A stretch of DNA of 64,000 nt, from assembly GCF_036208045.1 (NCBI RefSeq), contig NZ_CP121472.1, positions 496,001-560,000 of the forward strand, in the 5' to 3' direction. Made by a program: the position numbers and the translations under genes. Positions 35,487 to 43,521 of the stretch are shown piece by piece (position 1 is the first letter of the stretch; every line of letters starts with the position of its first letter). A model generated the notes under the pieces. It was not told where the DNA came from, ran no database searches, and saw nothing but the letters and a program-made list of their open reading frames with translations. The DNA is from Thiorhodovibrio winogradskyi. Its GTDB lineage: Bacteria; Pseudomonadota; Gammaproteobacteria; Chromatiales; Chromatiaceae.

Positions 35487-36188
35487 ATGACACGACCCGC
35501 TCAAACCCAACCCGGTCTCGCCATGGCCTTGGCCTTGTCACTGTCCTTCGGTCTCGGCTTGGCGGTGCCCGCGCAGGCCAGCAGCATCGGTGATTTCTTA
35601 AAAAAATTCAGCGCCTTTGACTTCGGTGGCAGTGACTTTAATCCGGCCGACATGCAGGGCAACAAAAAGAACTGGGCCGACCGCGAGCGTTGGGTCAGCG
35701 AGGCCCTGGCCGGCGCTTACCAGATGCTTGGGCGTGCCGATACCGAGGTTGATCTGTTTGAGTTCCAGAACTACTTCAATGTGCTCGACGTGCAGTGGAC
35801 GCCCGAGTATCTGACAGATCCGAAGAACATCGGCAACCTCAATGCCTATGCCACCTTCACCGAGTATCTGTCGCGCTATCTGCGGGTGAAGCAAGAGCTG
35901 ATCGAGGCCATTGCCGATCTGAATCGCAATCTGGCCATTCTCAACCGCGTCGATCCGCGCCAGTTGACCGGCCCCTTCCAGCTCGATTCGACCGGACTGA
36001 CCAAGACCTATACCGAGCGCGCGGCAAGCGGCGTGGATTCAACCGCGCATGAACTGGCCCTGGCGACTTCCGCTGGCGCGGTCGAAAAATACACCGCCGA
36101 ACTCGGGCGTGCCATCGACTACGGTTTGGAACTCGAAGGCTATTTCCGCGATGCGGCGAACATGGAGGCCAAGCCGGGGGCGGAGTGA
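35487..36188 (+). CDS. Exported helical protein of unknown function
   Basis: A 233-residue protein with a clear signal peptide (AMALALSLSFGLGLAVPAQA) and a mature part that is largely helical and without Cys (ASSIGDFLKKFSAFDFGG, then LRVKQELIEAIADLNRNLAI). No family is recognised. A GGAGA site precedes the ATG by seven bases. It lies 91 bases after the second binding-protein gene and 34 bases before the DsbD-like gene, so it probably belongs to the same transcript and may be a third component of the VWA/binding-protein system. Confidence 0.75.
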   Translation: MTRPAQTQPGLAMALALSLSFGLGLAVPAQASSIGDFLKKFSAFDFGGSDFNPADMQGNKKNWADRERWVSEALAGAYQMLGRADTEVDLFEFQNYFNVLDVQWTPEYLTDPKNIGNLNAYATFTEYLSRYLRVKQELIEAIADLNRNLAILNRVDPRQLTGPFQLDSTGLTKTYTERAASGVDSTAHELALATSAGAVEKYTAELGRAIDYGLELEGYFRDAANMEAKPGAE

Positions 36189-36222
36189 AATCGCCAGCAG
36201 GCGTGGCCTGCGGGCAGGGGGC

Positions 36223-38529
36223 ATGTCATTGCTGAAGTCCAATCCGCCTGATTGTTGTCGGGTCGGCCAGTGGTCGGGCCCCGTGCCATTTCTGAACCGG
36301 TTGCTGAACCAGTTGCTGATCTGGTTGCTGATCTGGTTGCTGATTCTGTTCGCGCCGGCGGTGGCTTTGGCGCGGGCACCGGCGGACGGGCTGGCGCCCA
36401 CGCCGTCTGGAGCCGCGCTGTCTGGGGCTGAAGTGGTCACCCCGCACTTGACCGCCCGGCTGCTGCCGGAGCAATCCCGGGTGGTACCGGGCGATCAGAT
36501 CGATCTGCTGCTGGTGTTCGATCTGCAACCCGGATGGCACACCTACTGGCGCAACCCAGGGGATTCCGGCGAGCCGCCGCGCCTGAGCTGGACCTTGCCC
36601 GAGGGCGTCACCGCCGGTCCCATCCAGTGGCCCTATCCCAGCCGCATTCCGGTCGGGCCGCTGGCGAACTACGGCTATTTCGACCAGGCGCTGCATCTGG
36701 TCTCGTTGAGCGTTGACCCGGACTGGCCAGCCGGGCGCGATATCCCGGTTGAGCTTGATGTTCGCTGGCTGGTGTGCGAGGAGCACTGTATCCCTGAGTC
36801 CGGTCAGTTCGCGCTGAATCTGGCAACGGCGGCAGTCGCCTCCGAAGCCTCGGCCATGCCTGGCGATCCCATGACCGCTGTGCTCTTCGAGCAGGCTCGC
36901 GCCGCTCTGCCCAAAGTCTTGCCCGCCGATGCACTGATGGATCCTAGCGGAGATCCGCTGTTGTTGCGCCTATCGCGGGAGGGACTGCCCGCCGGGATTC
37001 AGGAGCTTGAATTTTTCGCCGATGCCTGGGGCCTGATTGAACATGCCGCCGAGCAGCCATGGCGCTTGCGAGGGGACTGGCTGGAGCTGGAACTTACCCC
37101 GGGTGCCACGCCCGCGAGTGTCGCCCCCTCGGGCGTGCTGGTGGCGACCACGGCCGAGGGAGTGCGCGCCTGGGAGTTCTCCGCCAGCGTGCAACCACTC
37201 CTCCCGCTGGCCGATGCCGATGCGCCCGCGCTGGGTCTGCCGCTGGCACTGGCGTTCGCGCTGCTCGGCGGCCTGGTGCTGAATCTCATGCCCTGCGTCT
37301 TTCCAGTGCTGGCCATCAAACTGCTTGGGTTGGCCGAACAGCGCGACCTCGGCCGGGCCGCGCGCGCCTGGCATGCCTTGCTCTACAGCGCTGGCGTGCT
37401 GGTGTTTTTCACGCTGCTCGGTGTCGCGTTGCTGGTGCTGCGCGCTGCCGGCGCGGCAGCGGGCTGGGGCTTTCAGTTGCAATCACCCGTGTTCGTCGCT
37501 CTGATGGCCGGACTCTTTTTGGTGCTCGGGCTCGGGTTGTTCGGCGCCTTCACCCTTGGCACCAGCCTGATGGGACTCGGCGGCGGCGGGCGTCTGCTGG
37601 CGGAGAATGCGCCCGGCCAGGTGCGCCTGGACCGTGCCGCGCTGGCCGCCTTTGGCACTGGCGCCCTGGCGGCCCTGGTCGCCGCGCCCTGTACCGCGCC
37701 TTTTATGGGCGCCGCGCTCGGCTATGCCCTGACCCAGCCCTGGTTCGCCGCGCTGGCGGTGATCCTGACGCTCGGTCTCGGCATGGCGCTGCCCTTTGCG
37801 CTGCTCAGTGTGTTCCCCGCCTGGGCTCGGAGCCTGCCGCGACCTGGCGTGTGGATGGAGCGGCTGAAGCAGCTGCTGGCCTTTCCGCTTTTTGCCACCA
37901 CCGCCTGGCTGCTGTGGGTGCTGGCCCAACAGTCGGGTCCAAGCGGTCTCGCGCTGGTGCTGACCGCTCTGCTGGCGCTGGTCTTTGGTCTCTGGCTGCT
38001 CGAGACAGCGCGTCAGGACGGACATGGTTGGCGGCGTGGATGGTCACTCGGTCTGCGTCTGCTGGCGCTCGCCAGCGTGTTGGCAGCCCTTGGGCTGATC
38101 ATTCAACTGAGCCCCCTTGCCAACCCGGCGGCGCCGGCCGCGGGGACGGGGCAGGCTGCGGAATCAAGCCATCAACTGTCCGCCGCGCCTTATTCCGCCG
38201 CTGCCCTTGAGTCCGCGCTGGATCAGGGCCGGCCGGTGTTCGTCAACATGACCGCTGCCTGGTGCATCACCTGTCTGGTCAACGAGCGGGTCGCGCTCGG
38301 CACCGCCCAGGTCGCGCGCGCCTTTGCCGAGCGGGAGGTCCTCTATCTAAAAGGCGACTGGACCAACCATGATCCAGCCATCTCGGCCTACCTGAACGCC
38401 TTTGGTCGCGACGGCGTGCCGCTCTATGTTTATTATGCACCGGGCGCCAAACCCGAGGTGCTGCCGCAGTTGTTAACCCCTGGGTTGGTCGTGGATGCGC
38501 TAACAACAACCTCAGCGACTGGGCTCTGA
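36223..38529 (+). CDS. DsbD/ScsB-type membrane thiol:disulfide reductase
   Basis: A 768-residue protein in three parts. After an N-terminal hydrophobic signal (about 25-50) comes a periplasmic DsbD-alpha-like domain with the cysteine pair LVCEEHCIPESG. Next is an eight-helix DsbD membrane domain with LNLMPCVFPVLAIKLLG and AAPCTAPFMGAALGYAL. The C-terminal thioredoxin-like domain has the active site TAAWCITCLVNE. It carries electrons from cytoplasmic thioredoxin to periplasmic proteins. The signal's core is encoded by five 12-base repeats (36289-36348). The start at 36223 is chosen because the frame upstream overlaps the previous gene. A thioredoxin-like protein follows, a likely partner. Confidence 0.9.
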   Translation: MSLLKSNPPDCCRVGQWSGPVPFLNRLLNQLLIWLLIWLLILFAPAVALARAPADGLAPTPSGAALSGAEVVTPHLTARLLPEQSRVVPGDQIDLLLVFDLQPGWHTYWRNPGDSGEPPRLSWTLPEGVTAGPIQWPYPSRIPVGPLANYGYFDQALHLVSLSVDPDWPAGRDIPVELDVRWLVCEEHCIPESGQFALNLATAAVASEASAMPGDPMTAVLFEQARAALPKVLPADALMDPSGDPLLLRLSREGLPAGIQELEFFADAWGLIEHAAEQPWRLRGDWLELELTPGATPASVAPSGVLVATTAEGVRAWEFSASVQPLLPLADADAPALGLPLALAFALLGGLVLNLMPCVFPVLAIKLLGLAEQRDLGRAARAWHALLYSAGVLVFFTLLGVALLVLRAAGAAAGWGFQLQSPVFVALMAGLFLVLGLGLFGAFTLGTSLMGLGGGGRLLAENAPGQVRLDRAALAAFGTGALAALVAAPCTAPFMGAALGYALTQPWFAALAVILTLGLGMALPFALLSVFPAWARSLPRPGVWMERLKQLLAFPLFATTAWLLWVLAQQSGPSGLALVLTALLALVFGLWLLETARQDGHGWRRGWSLGLRLLALASVLAALGLIIQLSPLANPAAPAAGTGQAAESSHQLSAAPYSAAALESALDQGRPVFVNMTAAWCITCLVNERVALGTAQVARAFAEREVLYLKGDWTNHDPAISAYLNAFGRDGVPLYVYYAPGAKPEVLPQLLTPGLVVDALTTTSATGL
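36289..36348. repeat. Five 12-base tandem repeats coding for a signal-peptide core
   Basis: Units of TTGCTGATCTGG type, reading FLNR-LLNQ-LLIW-LLIW-LLIL. Because units are in frame, copy-number change would lengthen or shorten the hydrophobic segment of the DsbD-like protein. Confidence 0.92.
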
Positions 38530-38548
38530 GCCCTGAAAGCCAGAGCCC
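38521..38548. other. Hairpin at the end of the DsbD-like gene, followed by 13-base repeats
   Basis: GGGCTCTG (38521-38528) pairs with CAGAGCCC (38541-38548), overlapping the stop codon. No T run follows, so it is more likely an mRNA-stabilising or pausing hairpin than a terminator. Three 13-base repeats (CCAAAGCCGACAA) follow at 38568-38606. Confidence 0.7.
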
Positions 38549-38622
38549 AGAGGACCGGTACTGAATACCAAAGCCGACAACCAAAGCCGACAACCAAAGC
38601 CGGCAACCAAAGGAAGACCCTC

Positions 38623-39243
38623 ATGAAGCCAATCAGCAAACAATCTTCAATCACGGCTAGTCTGGCCCTTATCGCTTTATTGTTCGGGATGAATCTCGCC
38701 GCCGCGCCCGAGGTTGGCGCGCTAGCACCGGATTTCTCAGTGGTGGATACCAAGGGCGAGATTTGGACGCTCGATCATCTCAAGGGACAGCCCGCGATCC
38801 TTGAATGGACCAATCATGATTGCCCCTATGTGCGCAAGCATTATGACGCCGACAACATGCAGCGCCTGCAGCGCAAGGCCGCGGATCAAGAAGTGGTCTG
38901 GTTGTCGGTGATTTCCTCGGCGCCCGGCAAGCAGGGACATGTGACCCCGAAGCAGGCCGATGAGCTGACCGCCTCGCGCGATGCGGCGCCTACAGCCGTG
39001 CTGCTCGACGAGAGCGGTGACATGGGGCGTGCCTATGGCGCTAGCACCACGCCGCACATGTTCATCATCGATGCCGAGGGTAAGCTGATTTACATGGGCG
39101 GCATTGATGACCGCGCAAGCACCGATCTGGCCGATATCGAGGGTGCGACCAATTATGTCGACCTGGTACTGGCCGAGTTGGCGGCAAAGGAGCCGATCTC
39201 GGTGTCCGTGACCCGGCCCTACGGCTGCTCGGTCAAATACTGA
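38623..39243 (+). CDS. Exported thioredoxin-fold (AhpC/TSA-like) protein
   Basis: A 206-residue protein with an N-terminal signal peptide (SLALIALLFGMNLAAA) and a peroxiredoxin/TlpA-like fold: VGALAPDFSVVDTKGE, ILEWTNHDCPYVRKHY with a single active-site Cys, and TTPHMFIIDAEGKLIYMGG. The CPYV site lacks a second cysteine, unlike ordinary CXXC reductases; a distant Cys in PYGCSVKY is the only other one. It follows the DsbD-like reductase by 93 bases (with 13-base repeats in the gap), and AAGGAAG precedes the ATG. It is probably reduced by that partner and defends or repairs envelope thiols; this is inference. Confidence 0.85.
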   Translation: MKPISKQSSITASLALIALLFGMNLAAAPEVGALAPDFSVVDTKGEIWTLDHLKGQPAILEWTNHDCPYVRKHYDADNMQRLQRKAADQEVVWLSVISSAPGKQGHVTPKQADELTASRDAAPTAVLLDESGDMGRAYGASTTPHMFIIDAEGKLIYMGGIDDRASTDLADIEGATNYVDLVLAELAAKEPISVSVTRPYGCSVKY

Positions 39244-39280
39244 TCACGCACAAACAGCATCGAAACCACGGGAGAAACCT

Positions 39281-39718
39281 ATGGACTTGTTTGGATTCGC
39301 CAAAGATGTCGGCCGCCGGGTATTCGGCAAGGAGTCCGAGGCCGATGAGAAAATCCGCGCAATGCTGGAAGCCGACAATCCGGGTATCCAGGATTTGGAT
39401 GTGAAAGTCGAGAATGGGCGGGTCGCCATTTCCGGCACCGCGACCGATGCCGTGGCGATGGAAAAGGCGGTGCTGATGGCCGGCAATGTGCAAGGTATCG
39501 AGGCGGTGGACGCCAGCGCTGTCACGGCGCCAGCCCCGGTGGAGGAGGTCGAGTATTACCTGATCAAATCCGGCGATACCCTGTCGAAAATTGCCAAGAC
39601 CTTCTATGGAGACGCCAACGCCTACCCGAGGATCTTCGAGGCCAACCGCGAGGTGATCAAAGATCCGGATCTGATTTTCGTCGGGCAGAAAATCCGCATT
39701 CCTCGCCAGGTGGCCTGA
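39281..39718 (+). CDS. kbp: BON-LysM protein, Kbp/YgaU type
   Basis: A 145-residue protein with a BON domain (about residues 20-85, DLDVKVENGRVAISGTATD) and a C-terminal LysM domain (about 93-142, YYLIKSGDTLSKIAKTFYGD). It matches the length and layout of E. coli Kbp (YgaU), a cytoplasmic potassium-binding protein. There is no signal peptide, so despite LysM it need not bind peptidoglycan. It is the last gene of the plus-strand run and is followed by a strong hairpin. Confidence 0.9.
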   Translation: MDLFGFAKDVGRRVFGKESEADEKIRAMLEADNPGIQDLDVKVENGRVAISGTATDAVAMEKAVLMAGNVQGIEAVDASAVTAPAPVEEVEYYLIKSGDTLSKIAKTFYGDANAYPRIFEANREVIKDPDLIFVGQKIRIPRQVA

Positions 39719-39723
39719 GTCAA

Positions 39724-39758
39724 GCTGGAGCCGGCGTTTTGCCGCCGCCGGCTCCAGC
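39724..39758. terminator. Strong hairpin between convergent kbp and pap genes
   Basis: A 13-base perfect stem (GCTGGAGCCGGCG with its complement) and a 9-base loop, six bases after the kbp stop. It has no T run, but its position between convergent genes fits a bidirectional transcription stop. Confidence 0.65.
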
Positions 39759-39789
39759 CTCTGATCAAGTCTCGGCCTATCCGGGGGTC

Positions 39790-41358
39790 TCAGTCGCCCG
39801 ATTCGGTCTCGGCAAGGCGCTCGGGATGATCACCACAGCGCTTCACGGTGCGCATGGAGGTCAGAACATCCTCCGCCAGAGCCGCGCGCAGTCGCTCGCA
39901 AATGGTGGATAACACCTTGATGCGGGCAAAGGGCTTGTCATCGCCCTCCACCAAAGTCCAGGGTGCGTACTCGGTGCTGGTGCGCGCGACCATCTCATTG
40001 ACGGCCGCCTTGTACTGAGGCGCCTTCTCCCGATTACGCCAATCCTCGTCGGTAATCTTGTACTGCTTGTAGGGGGTTTTCTCGCGGTCGTGGAAGCGTG
40101 CGAGTTGCTCCTCGTCGCTGACCTGTAGCCAGAACTTCAGCAAAATGGCGCCCTGTTCAACCAGTTGCTCTTCAAAGTCGTTGATTTCGCTATAGGCGCG
40201 GCGCCATTCGGCCTCGCTGGCAAAGCCCTCGACCCGCTCGACCAGAACCCGACCGTACCAGGAGCGATCATAAATAATCATATAGCCCGCGCGTGGGATA
40301 TGGCGCCAGAAGCGCCACAGATAATGATGGGCTTTCTCCTCGTCCGTCGGCGCCGCCACCGGAATGGCGCGATAGAGCCTGGCATCCACCGCGCTGGTAA
40401 TGCGCCGAATGGCACCGCCTTTGCCGCCGGCATCCATCCCCTCGAACACCAGCACAGTGGTCCGTTGCTTTTTGTAGGCCGTCCAGGTTAGCTCGTTGAT
40501 TTCCGCCTGCAGGCGTTTGAGTTCCGACTTGTAAAGGTCGCGCTCGAGCTTCTGCGTCAGATCGAGCTGATCGAGCAAGGTGATTTGTGCTGGCGCGCTG
40601 TCGGGCAGGTCGAGCGGGTCGGCGGTGGGCGGCGGTTCCATCGGTAACGGCTGGGCAATGCGTGCGCGAATGGCTTGCAACAGCGTCTTGCCCACCGTTA
40701 GATCGCGATAACGGTTGTCGGTCGCCTCAATCAGATACCAGGGCGCGATGCCGCGGTCGGTCTGGCGGATGACGCGCTCGGCGACATGCTCAAACAGTTG
40801 ATATTGCTCGGAGAATTTGGACTTTTCCGGCAGCATCTTCCAGCGGCTGCGATCATCGCGCGAGAGTTCCTTGAGCCGCCGTTTCTGATCCTTTTCGCTC
40901 AGATGGAACCAGAATTTCACCACCAGCGCGCCGTCTTGCGTCAGCATGCGCTCAAAGTCAACAATGCGCGAAAGCTCGGCATCCAAGGCGGCATCGTCGC
41001 ACAAGCCACGAAAACGATGCTCAATGGGCGCCAGATACCAGCCGCCAAACAGCACCGCCAACTCCCCACGCGGCGGCAGACTGCGCCAAAAGCGCCAGTA
41101 ACGCGGGCGCTCGCGCTCCTCGTCGCTCAGGTCCCAGTAAGCAAAGGTTTGCAGCCCGCGGCTGTCGAGCCACTCGTTCAGCCGATTGACCACCTCACCC
41201 TTGCCGGCGGCCTCCACCCCAGCCACGATCACAACCACCGGAATATGGGTTTCGCGCAGTTGGCGTTGCACCTCCAGCAACTGGGTGCGCAACTCATCGC
41301 GCTGCTCCTTGAATTCCTCTTTACTGACCGAGCGACCGACTTTCGTGGCCTCGAACAT
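39790..41358 (-). CDS. pap: Polyphosphate:AMP phosphotransferase (two PPK2 domains)
   Basis: A 522-residue protein with two tandem PPK2 domains. Domain 1 has the Walker A in VIVAGVEAAGKGEVVNRL; domain 2 has VFEGMDAGGKGGAIRRI and the lid/Walker B region YDRSWYGRVLVERVEGF. Two-domain class II PPK2 enzymes phosphorylate AMP to ADP using polyphosphate. Domain 2 looks catalytically complete. I start at ATG 41358 (MFEATKVGRS); the frame is open to 41451, but that part is the other arm of a 25-base perfect inverted repeat. One arm lies in codons 4-11 and the other ~70 bases upstream, which would trap the start codon in a loop. It is convergent with kbp. Confidence 0.92.
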   Translation of the reverse strand: MFEATKVGRSVSKEEFKEQRDELRTQLLEVQRQLRETHIPVVVIVAGVEAAGKGEVVNRLNEWLDSRGLQTFAYWDLSDEERERPRYWRFWRSLPPRGELAVLFGGWYLAPIEHRFRGLCDDAALDAELSRIVDFERMLTQDGALVVKFWFHLSEKDQKRRLKELSRDDRSRWKMLPEKSKFSEQYQLFEHVAERVIRQTDRGIAPWYLIEATDNRYRDLTVGKTLLQAIRARIAQPLPMEPPPTADPLDLPDSAPAQITLLDQLDLTQKLERDLYKSELKRLQAEINELTWTAYKKQRTTVLVFEGMDAGGKGGAIRRITSAVDARLYRAIPVAAPTDEEKAHHYLWRFWRHIPRAGYMIIYDRSWYGRVLVERVEGFASEAEWRRAYSEINDFEEQLVEQGAILLKFWLQVSDEEQLARFHDREKTPYKQYKITDEDWRNREKAPQYKAAVNEMVARTSTEYAPWTLVEGDDKPFARIKVLSTICERLRAALAEDVLTSMRTVKRCGDHPERLAETESGD

Positions 41359-41450
41359 GATATTTCGTCCCCGTGCAAGACATAATCCGACAGCATATTC
41401 GATGCAGAGCGAGAGGTCACGCCGAGCCACGAAAGTCGGTCGCTCGGTCA
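41325..41450. repeat. 25-base perfect inverted repeat spanning the pap translation start
   Basis: Arms at 41325-41349 (inside pap) and 41426-41450 (upstream leader) are exact reverse complements. The 76-base loop contains the pap start codon and ribosome site. Neither arm extends beyond 25 bases. Confidence 0.95.
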
Positions 41451-41540
41451 ATGGCTGCCTTCCAAAGTGCCCGTTTCCGGCGTCGAGGACTTGTCAGTCC
41501 AGAAGTGCGAACCAAAATAATTTACAGGCATATGGTGATA

Positions 41541-41554
41541 TACTAATATTAGTA
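41541..41554. promoter_or_regulatory. 14-base perfect palindrome, possible operator
   Basis: TACTAATATTAGTA is perfectly palindromic and lies in an AT-rich stretch between divergent pap and the small membrane-peptide gene, 115 bases before the latter's start. It could be a repressor site or overlap a -10 region. No family can be named. Confidence 0.45.
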
Positions 41555-41668
41555 ATAGGTTAAGTTGTTGTGTGGCTCCTTGCAGTTTTCAAAGCCCTTC
41601 GACTAGCCGCTGGATGCAGTTTTTGTCCAGGTGCTTGTGTAAACCCTAGCCAGTTTCCGGAGTCTGTC

Positions 41669-41773
41669 ATGAAAGCTATCGCAGTGATTCGTCAGTTGAC
41701 CTTTGGTGAGATCGTCTCAATCGCGGTTGTCGCCATGGTGCCAGTACTGTTGCTTTACGCGCTTCTCGCCTGA
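41669..41773 (+). CDS. 34-residue single-helix membrane peptide
   Basis: The ATG at 41669 has GGAG at 41659-41662, a six-base spacing that is better than any longer start in the frame. The peptide begins MKAIAVIRQLTFGEIVS and then has one hydrophobic helix (IAVVAMVPVLLLYALLA) to its end: positive inside, N-in. It resembles small accessory subunits of membrane complexes in size and build, but no family is recognised. A strong hairpin follows 18 bases after the stop, so it is a discrete short transcript. The longer frame from 41570 is unlikely. Confidence 0.65.
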   Translation: MKAIAVIRQLTFGEIVSIAVVAMVPVLLLYALLA

Positions 41774-41791
41774 TTGCGCGATTTCCCTTGC

Positions 41792-41819
41792 CCGGGTTGC
41801 CAGTGTTCTGGCATCCCGG
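41792..41819 (+). terminator. Hairpin after the small membrane-peptide gene
   Basis: CCGGGTTGCCAG (41792-41803) and CTGGCATCCCGG (41808-41819) pair over 11 of 12 positions with a TGTT loop. There is no T run, so termination may be Rho-assisted. Confidence 0.6.
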
Positions 41820-42410
41820 CGAATCAAAGGTGGCTGATTTGGCTCACCGCGCTTTGATGGTCTCACCCTAGGTGACGTTTTTTTCTCCTCTCCTTCCTCT
41901 GTCCCCTTCCTCTGTCCCCTTCCTCATTTTTCCTTATCCCTAGCCAATTTCTTCGGGTAACCGTCCGCCCAAGGACCGACGCTCGCGGATCTTCTTCTTG
42001 GCCTTCTCCTGAAGGCGTTGCTCCCCTTTGCTCGGCCGTGAGCCGTGCTGGTTTTTCGAGTTGCAACAGGAACAGGATCGCGGCAAGCCAAAGAACTCTT
42101 TGTCGCGACTGCAGTAGCGCCTGCCCATCTGATTGTATATCGCTATAAGCTAATATAATCAATGGCTTGTTGACTATCCGGGTTTTTTGGACTAGAAGCA
42201 ATAAGCAGGCGAGTCTGGATCATCCCGGGCACCTATGCGTGAAAGTGGCGGAGGCATATCCGATGCGATGCGGACGGCCGTCCGAGTTCGCGGGTTATAC
42301 CTAGGATCGAAGATTACGCTAGTTGTCATGGCCCGCCGCCGCTCGGTTTTCCATGGGGGAGCAAACAAGAAGACGCCTCGCACCAATTAACAGAAGAGGA
42401 GGATGGGGTA
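41820..42410. other. Intergenic stretch with 13-base repeat and one doubtful minus-strand ORF
   Basis: TTCCTCTGTCCCC is repeated at 41894-41919. A 62-codon minus-strand ORF (42128-41940) encodes a basic Cys-containing peptide (CSRDKEFFGLPRSCSCC, then KKKIRERRSLGGRLPEE) that could be a small nucleic-acid-binding protein; I do not recognise it. A second overlapping frame (42201-41863) is less likely. A possible GAGGAGG ribosome site lies at the right edge for the gene at 42411. Confidence 0.4.
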
Positions 42411-42884
42411 ATGAATACGCTCGATAGCTATCGGGACAGCCATGCGGAGCTGCGGGAGATGATCGATGAGCTGCAGTCGCTGATGAGCCCGGAGAAGCTG
42501 ACAGTCAGTCCCAATGCCAAGGTCGCTTATCAGATGCTTTGTGATCTGGGTCAGCGAGTGAAACGTCATCTCGCCGAGGAGGACAAGGAACTCTATCCAA
42601 GTCTGCTGATTCACGAAGATCCGCTGACCAAGTCCATCGCTTGGGGCTCCATCCTTGGCGAAAAGCCGCTGCGCAAGAGCTTTGAGGACTACTACAAACG
42701 CTGGCTGAGGAACTGTGAGTTCAATTTCACGGACGACTTTCTGGGCGAAACCTATCAGCTCCTGGAGATGATTTATCAGCGGCTTGATCATGAGGAACAT
42801 GTTTTGTTCCCGAAAGCGGTTGAAATTGGCGCCTTGGAAGGTGGACGCGTTCGGACCCGGTCCGCCAGAATCGCAGCGCGCTGA
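42411..42884 (+). CDS. Hemerythrin-like (HHE cation-binding) protein
   Basis: A 157-residue four-helix protein with iron-binding His/Glu signatures: YRDSHAELREMIDELQ, RVKRHLAEEDKELYPSLL and RLDHEEHVLFP. This is the HHE arrangement of bacterial hemerythrin-like proteins, which bind oxygen, NO or iron. There is no signal peptide or membrane helix, so it is cytoplasmic. It has a GAGGAGG site upstream. It stands alone between unrelated genes; a role in oxygen sensing or scavenging near the oxygen-sensitive hydrogenase operon is only a suggestion. Confidence 0.85.
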   Translation: MNTLDSYRDSHAELREMIDELQSLMSPEKLTVSPNAKVAYQMLCDLGQRVKRHLAEEDKELYPSLLIHEDPLTKSIAWGSILGEKPLRKSFEDYYKRWLRNCEFNFTDDFLGETYQLLEMIYQRLDHEEHVLFPKAVEIGALEGGRVRTRSARIAAR

Positions 42885-43011
42885 CAGGGACTGTTTTTAT
42901 TCTCGCCTGGTCCTGAACGGATCCACAACCTATTCCTGTTGGCGCGGATGGCTCGTGCGCCAACGGGTTGCCGGCTGCCAAGCGGCTGGGTTGGGTTCAG
43001 CTGGGTTGGGT

Positions 43012-43320
43012 TTACTGGTGCTGTTTTTGACAAGCATGCCAAATATCGTCGATAAGTTTACGCAGGCTCTTTAAGTGTTTCCTGCCATTGTCACCATGTT
43101 CCATTGCCTTGTCCGCATCATTGTCTGGAGCCTTTGATAAGGCCGCATAGCGGTCTTCAAAGACCTTGGCTTGCTGGTGCGCGGTAACGCTGTTGCAAGG
43201 TGCGTGCTGGGTGAGTTGGCGTTGGTGCAAAGCCTCGATTAGTTCCAGATCACGCTTGGCGAAGTAGATATCCTCTTCCGCCATTTCTTTTAAACGCAGT
43301 TTCTCGACGAACGTATTCAT
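43012..43320 (-). CDS. Small conserved-looking cytoplasmic protein
   Basis: A 102-residue protein beginning MNTFVEKLRLKEMAEEDIYF and continuing KRDLELIEALHQRQL. It is helical, charged and without membrane segments. The ATG at 43320 has GGAG seven bases upstream, better than the longer frame to 43398. The family is not recognised. It is convergent with the hemerythrin-like gene, with G-rich GGGTTGGGTT repeats between them (about 42987-43016). Confidence 0.7.
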   Translation of the reverse strand: MNTFVEKLRLKEMAEEDIYFAKRDLELIEALHQRQLTQHAPCNSVTAHQQAKVFEDRYAALSKAPDNDADKAMEHGDNGRKHLKSLRKLIDDIWHACQKQHQ

Positions 43321-43521
43321 TGCTTTCTCCATTTGCGGCCATGTATGGACGCTGTTGCCAGTGAATTGGAACTTGACAACCTGGGCAATGGCCGCCAAGC
43401 TAGCTTTGCGCCTCTGAAAATTCTAGTTTTAACAAAGTATTATAGAATAGTTAAATTAGCATTTTCTGGATAAGGGGGCGCCAATCGAGGAGTCAACCAC
43501 CAAGATAAACCGGAGGATTCA

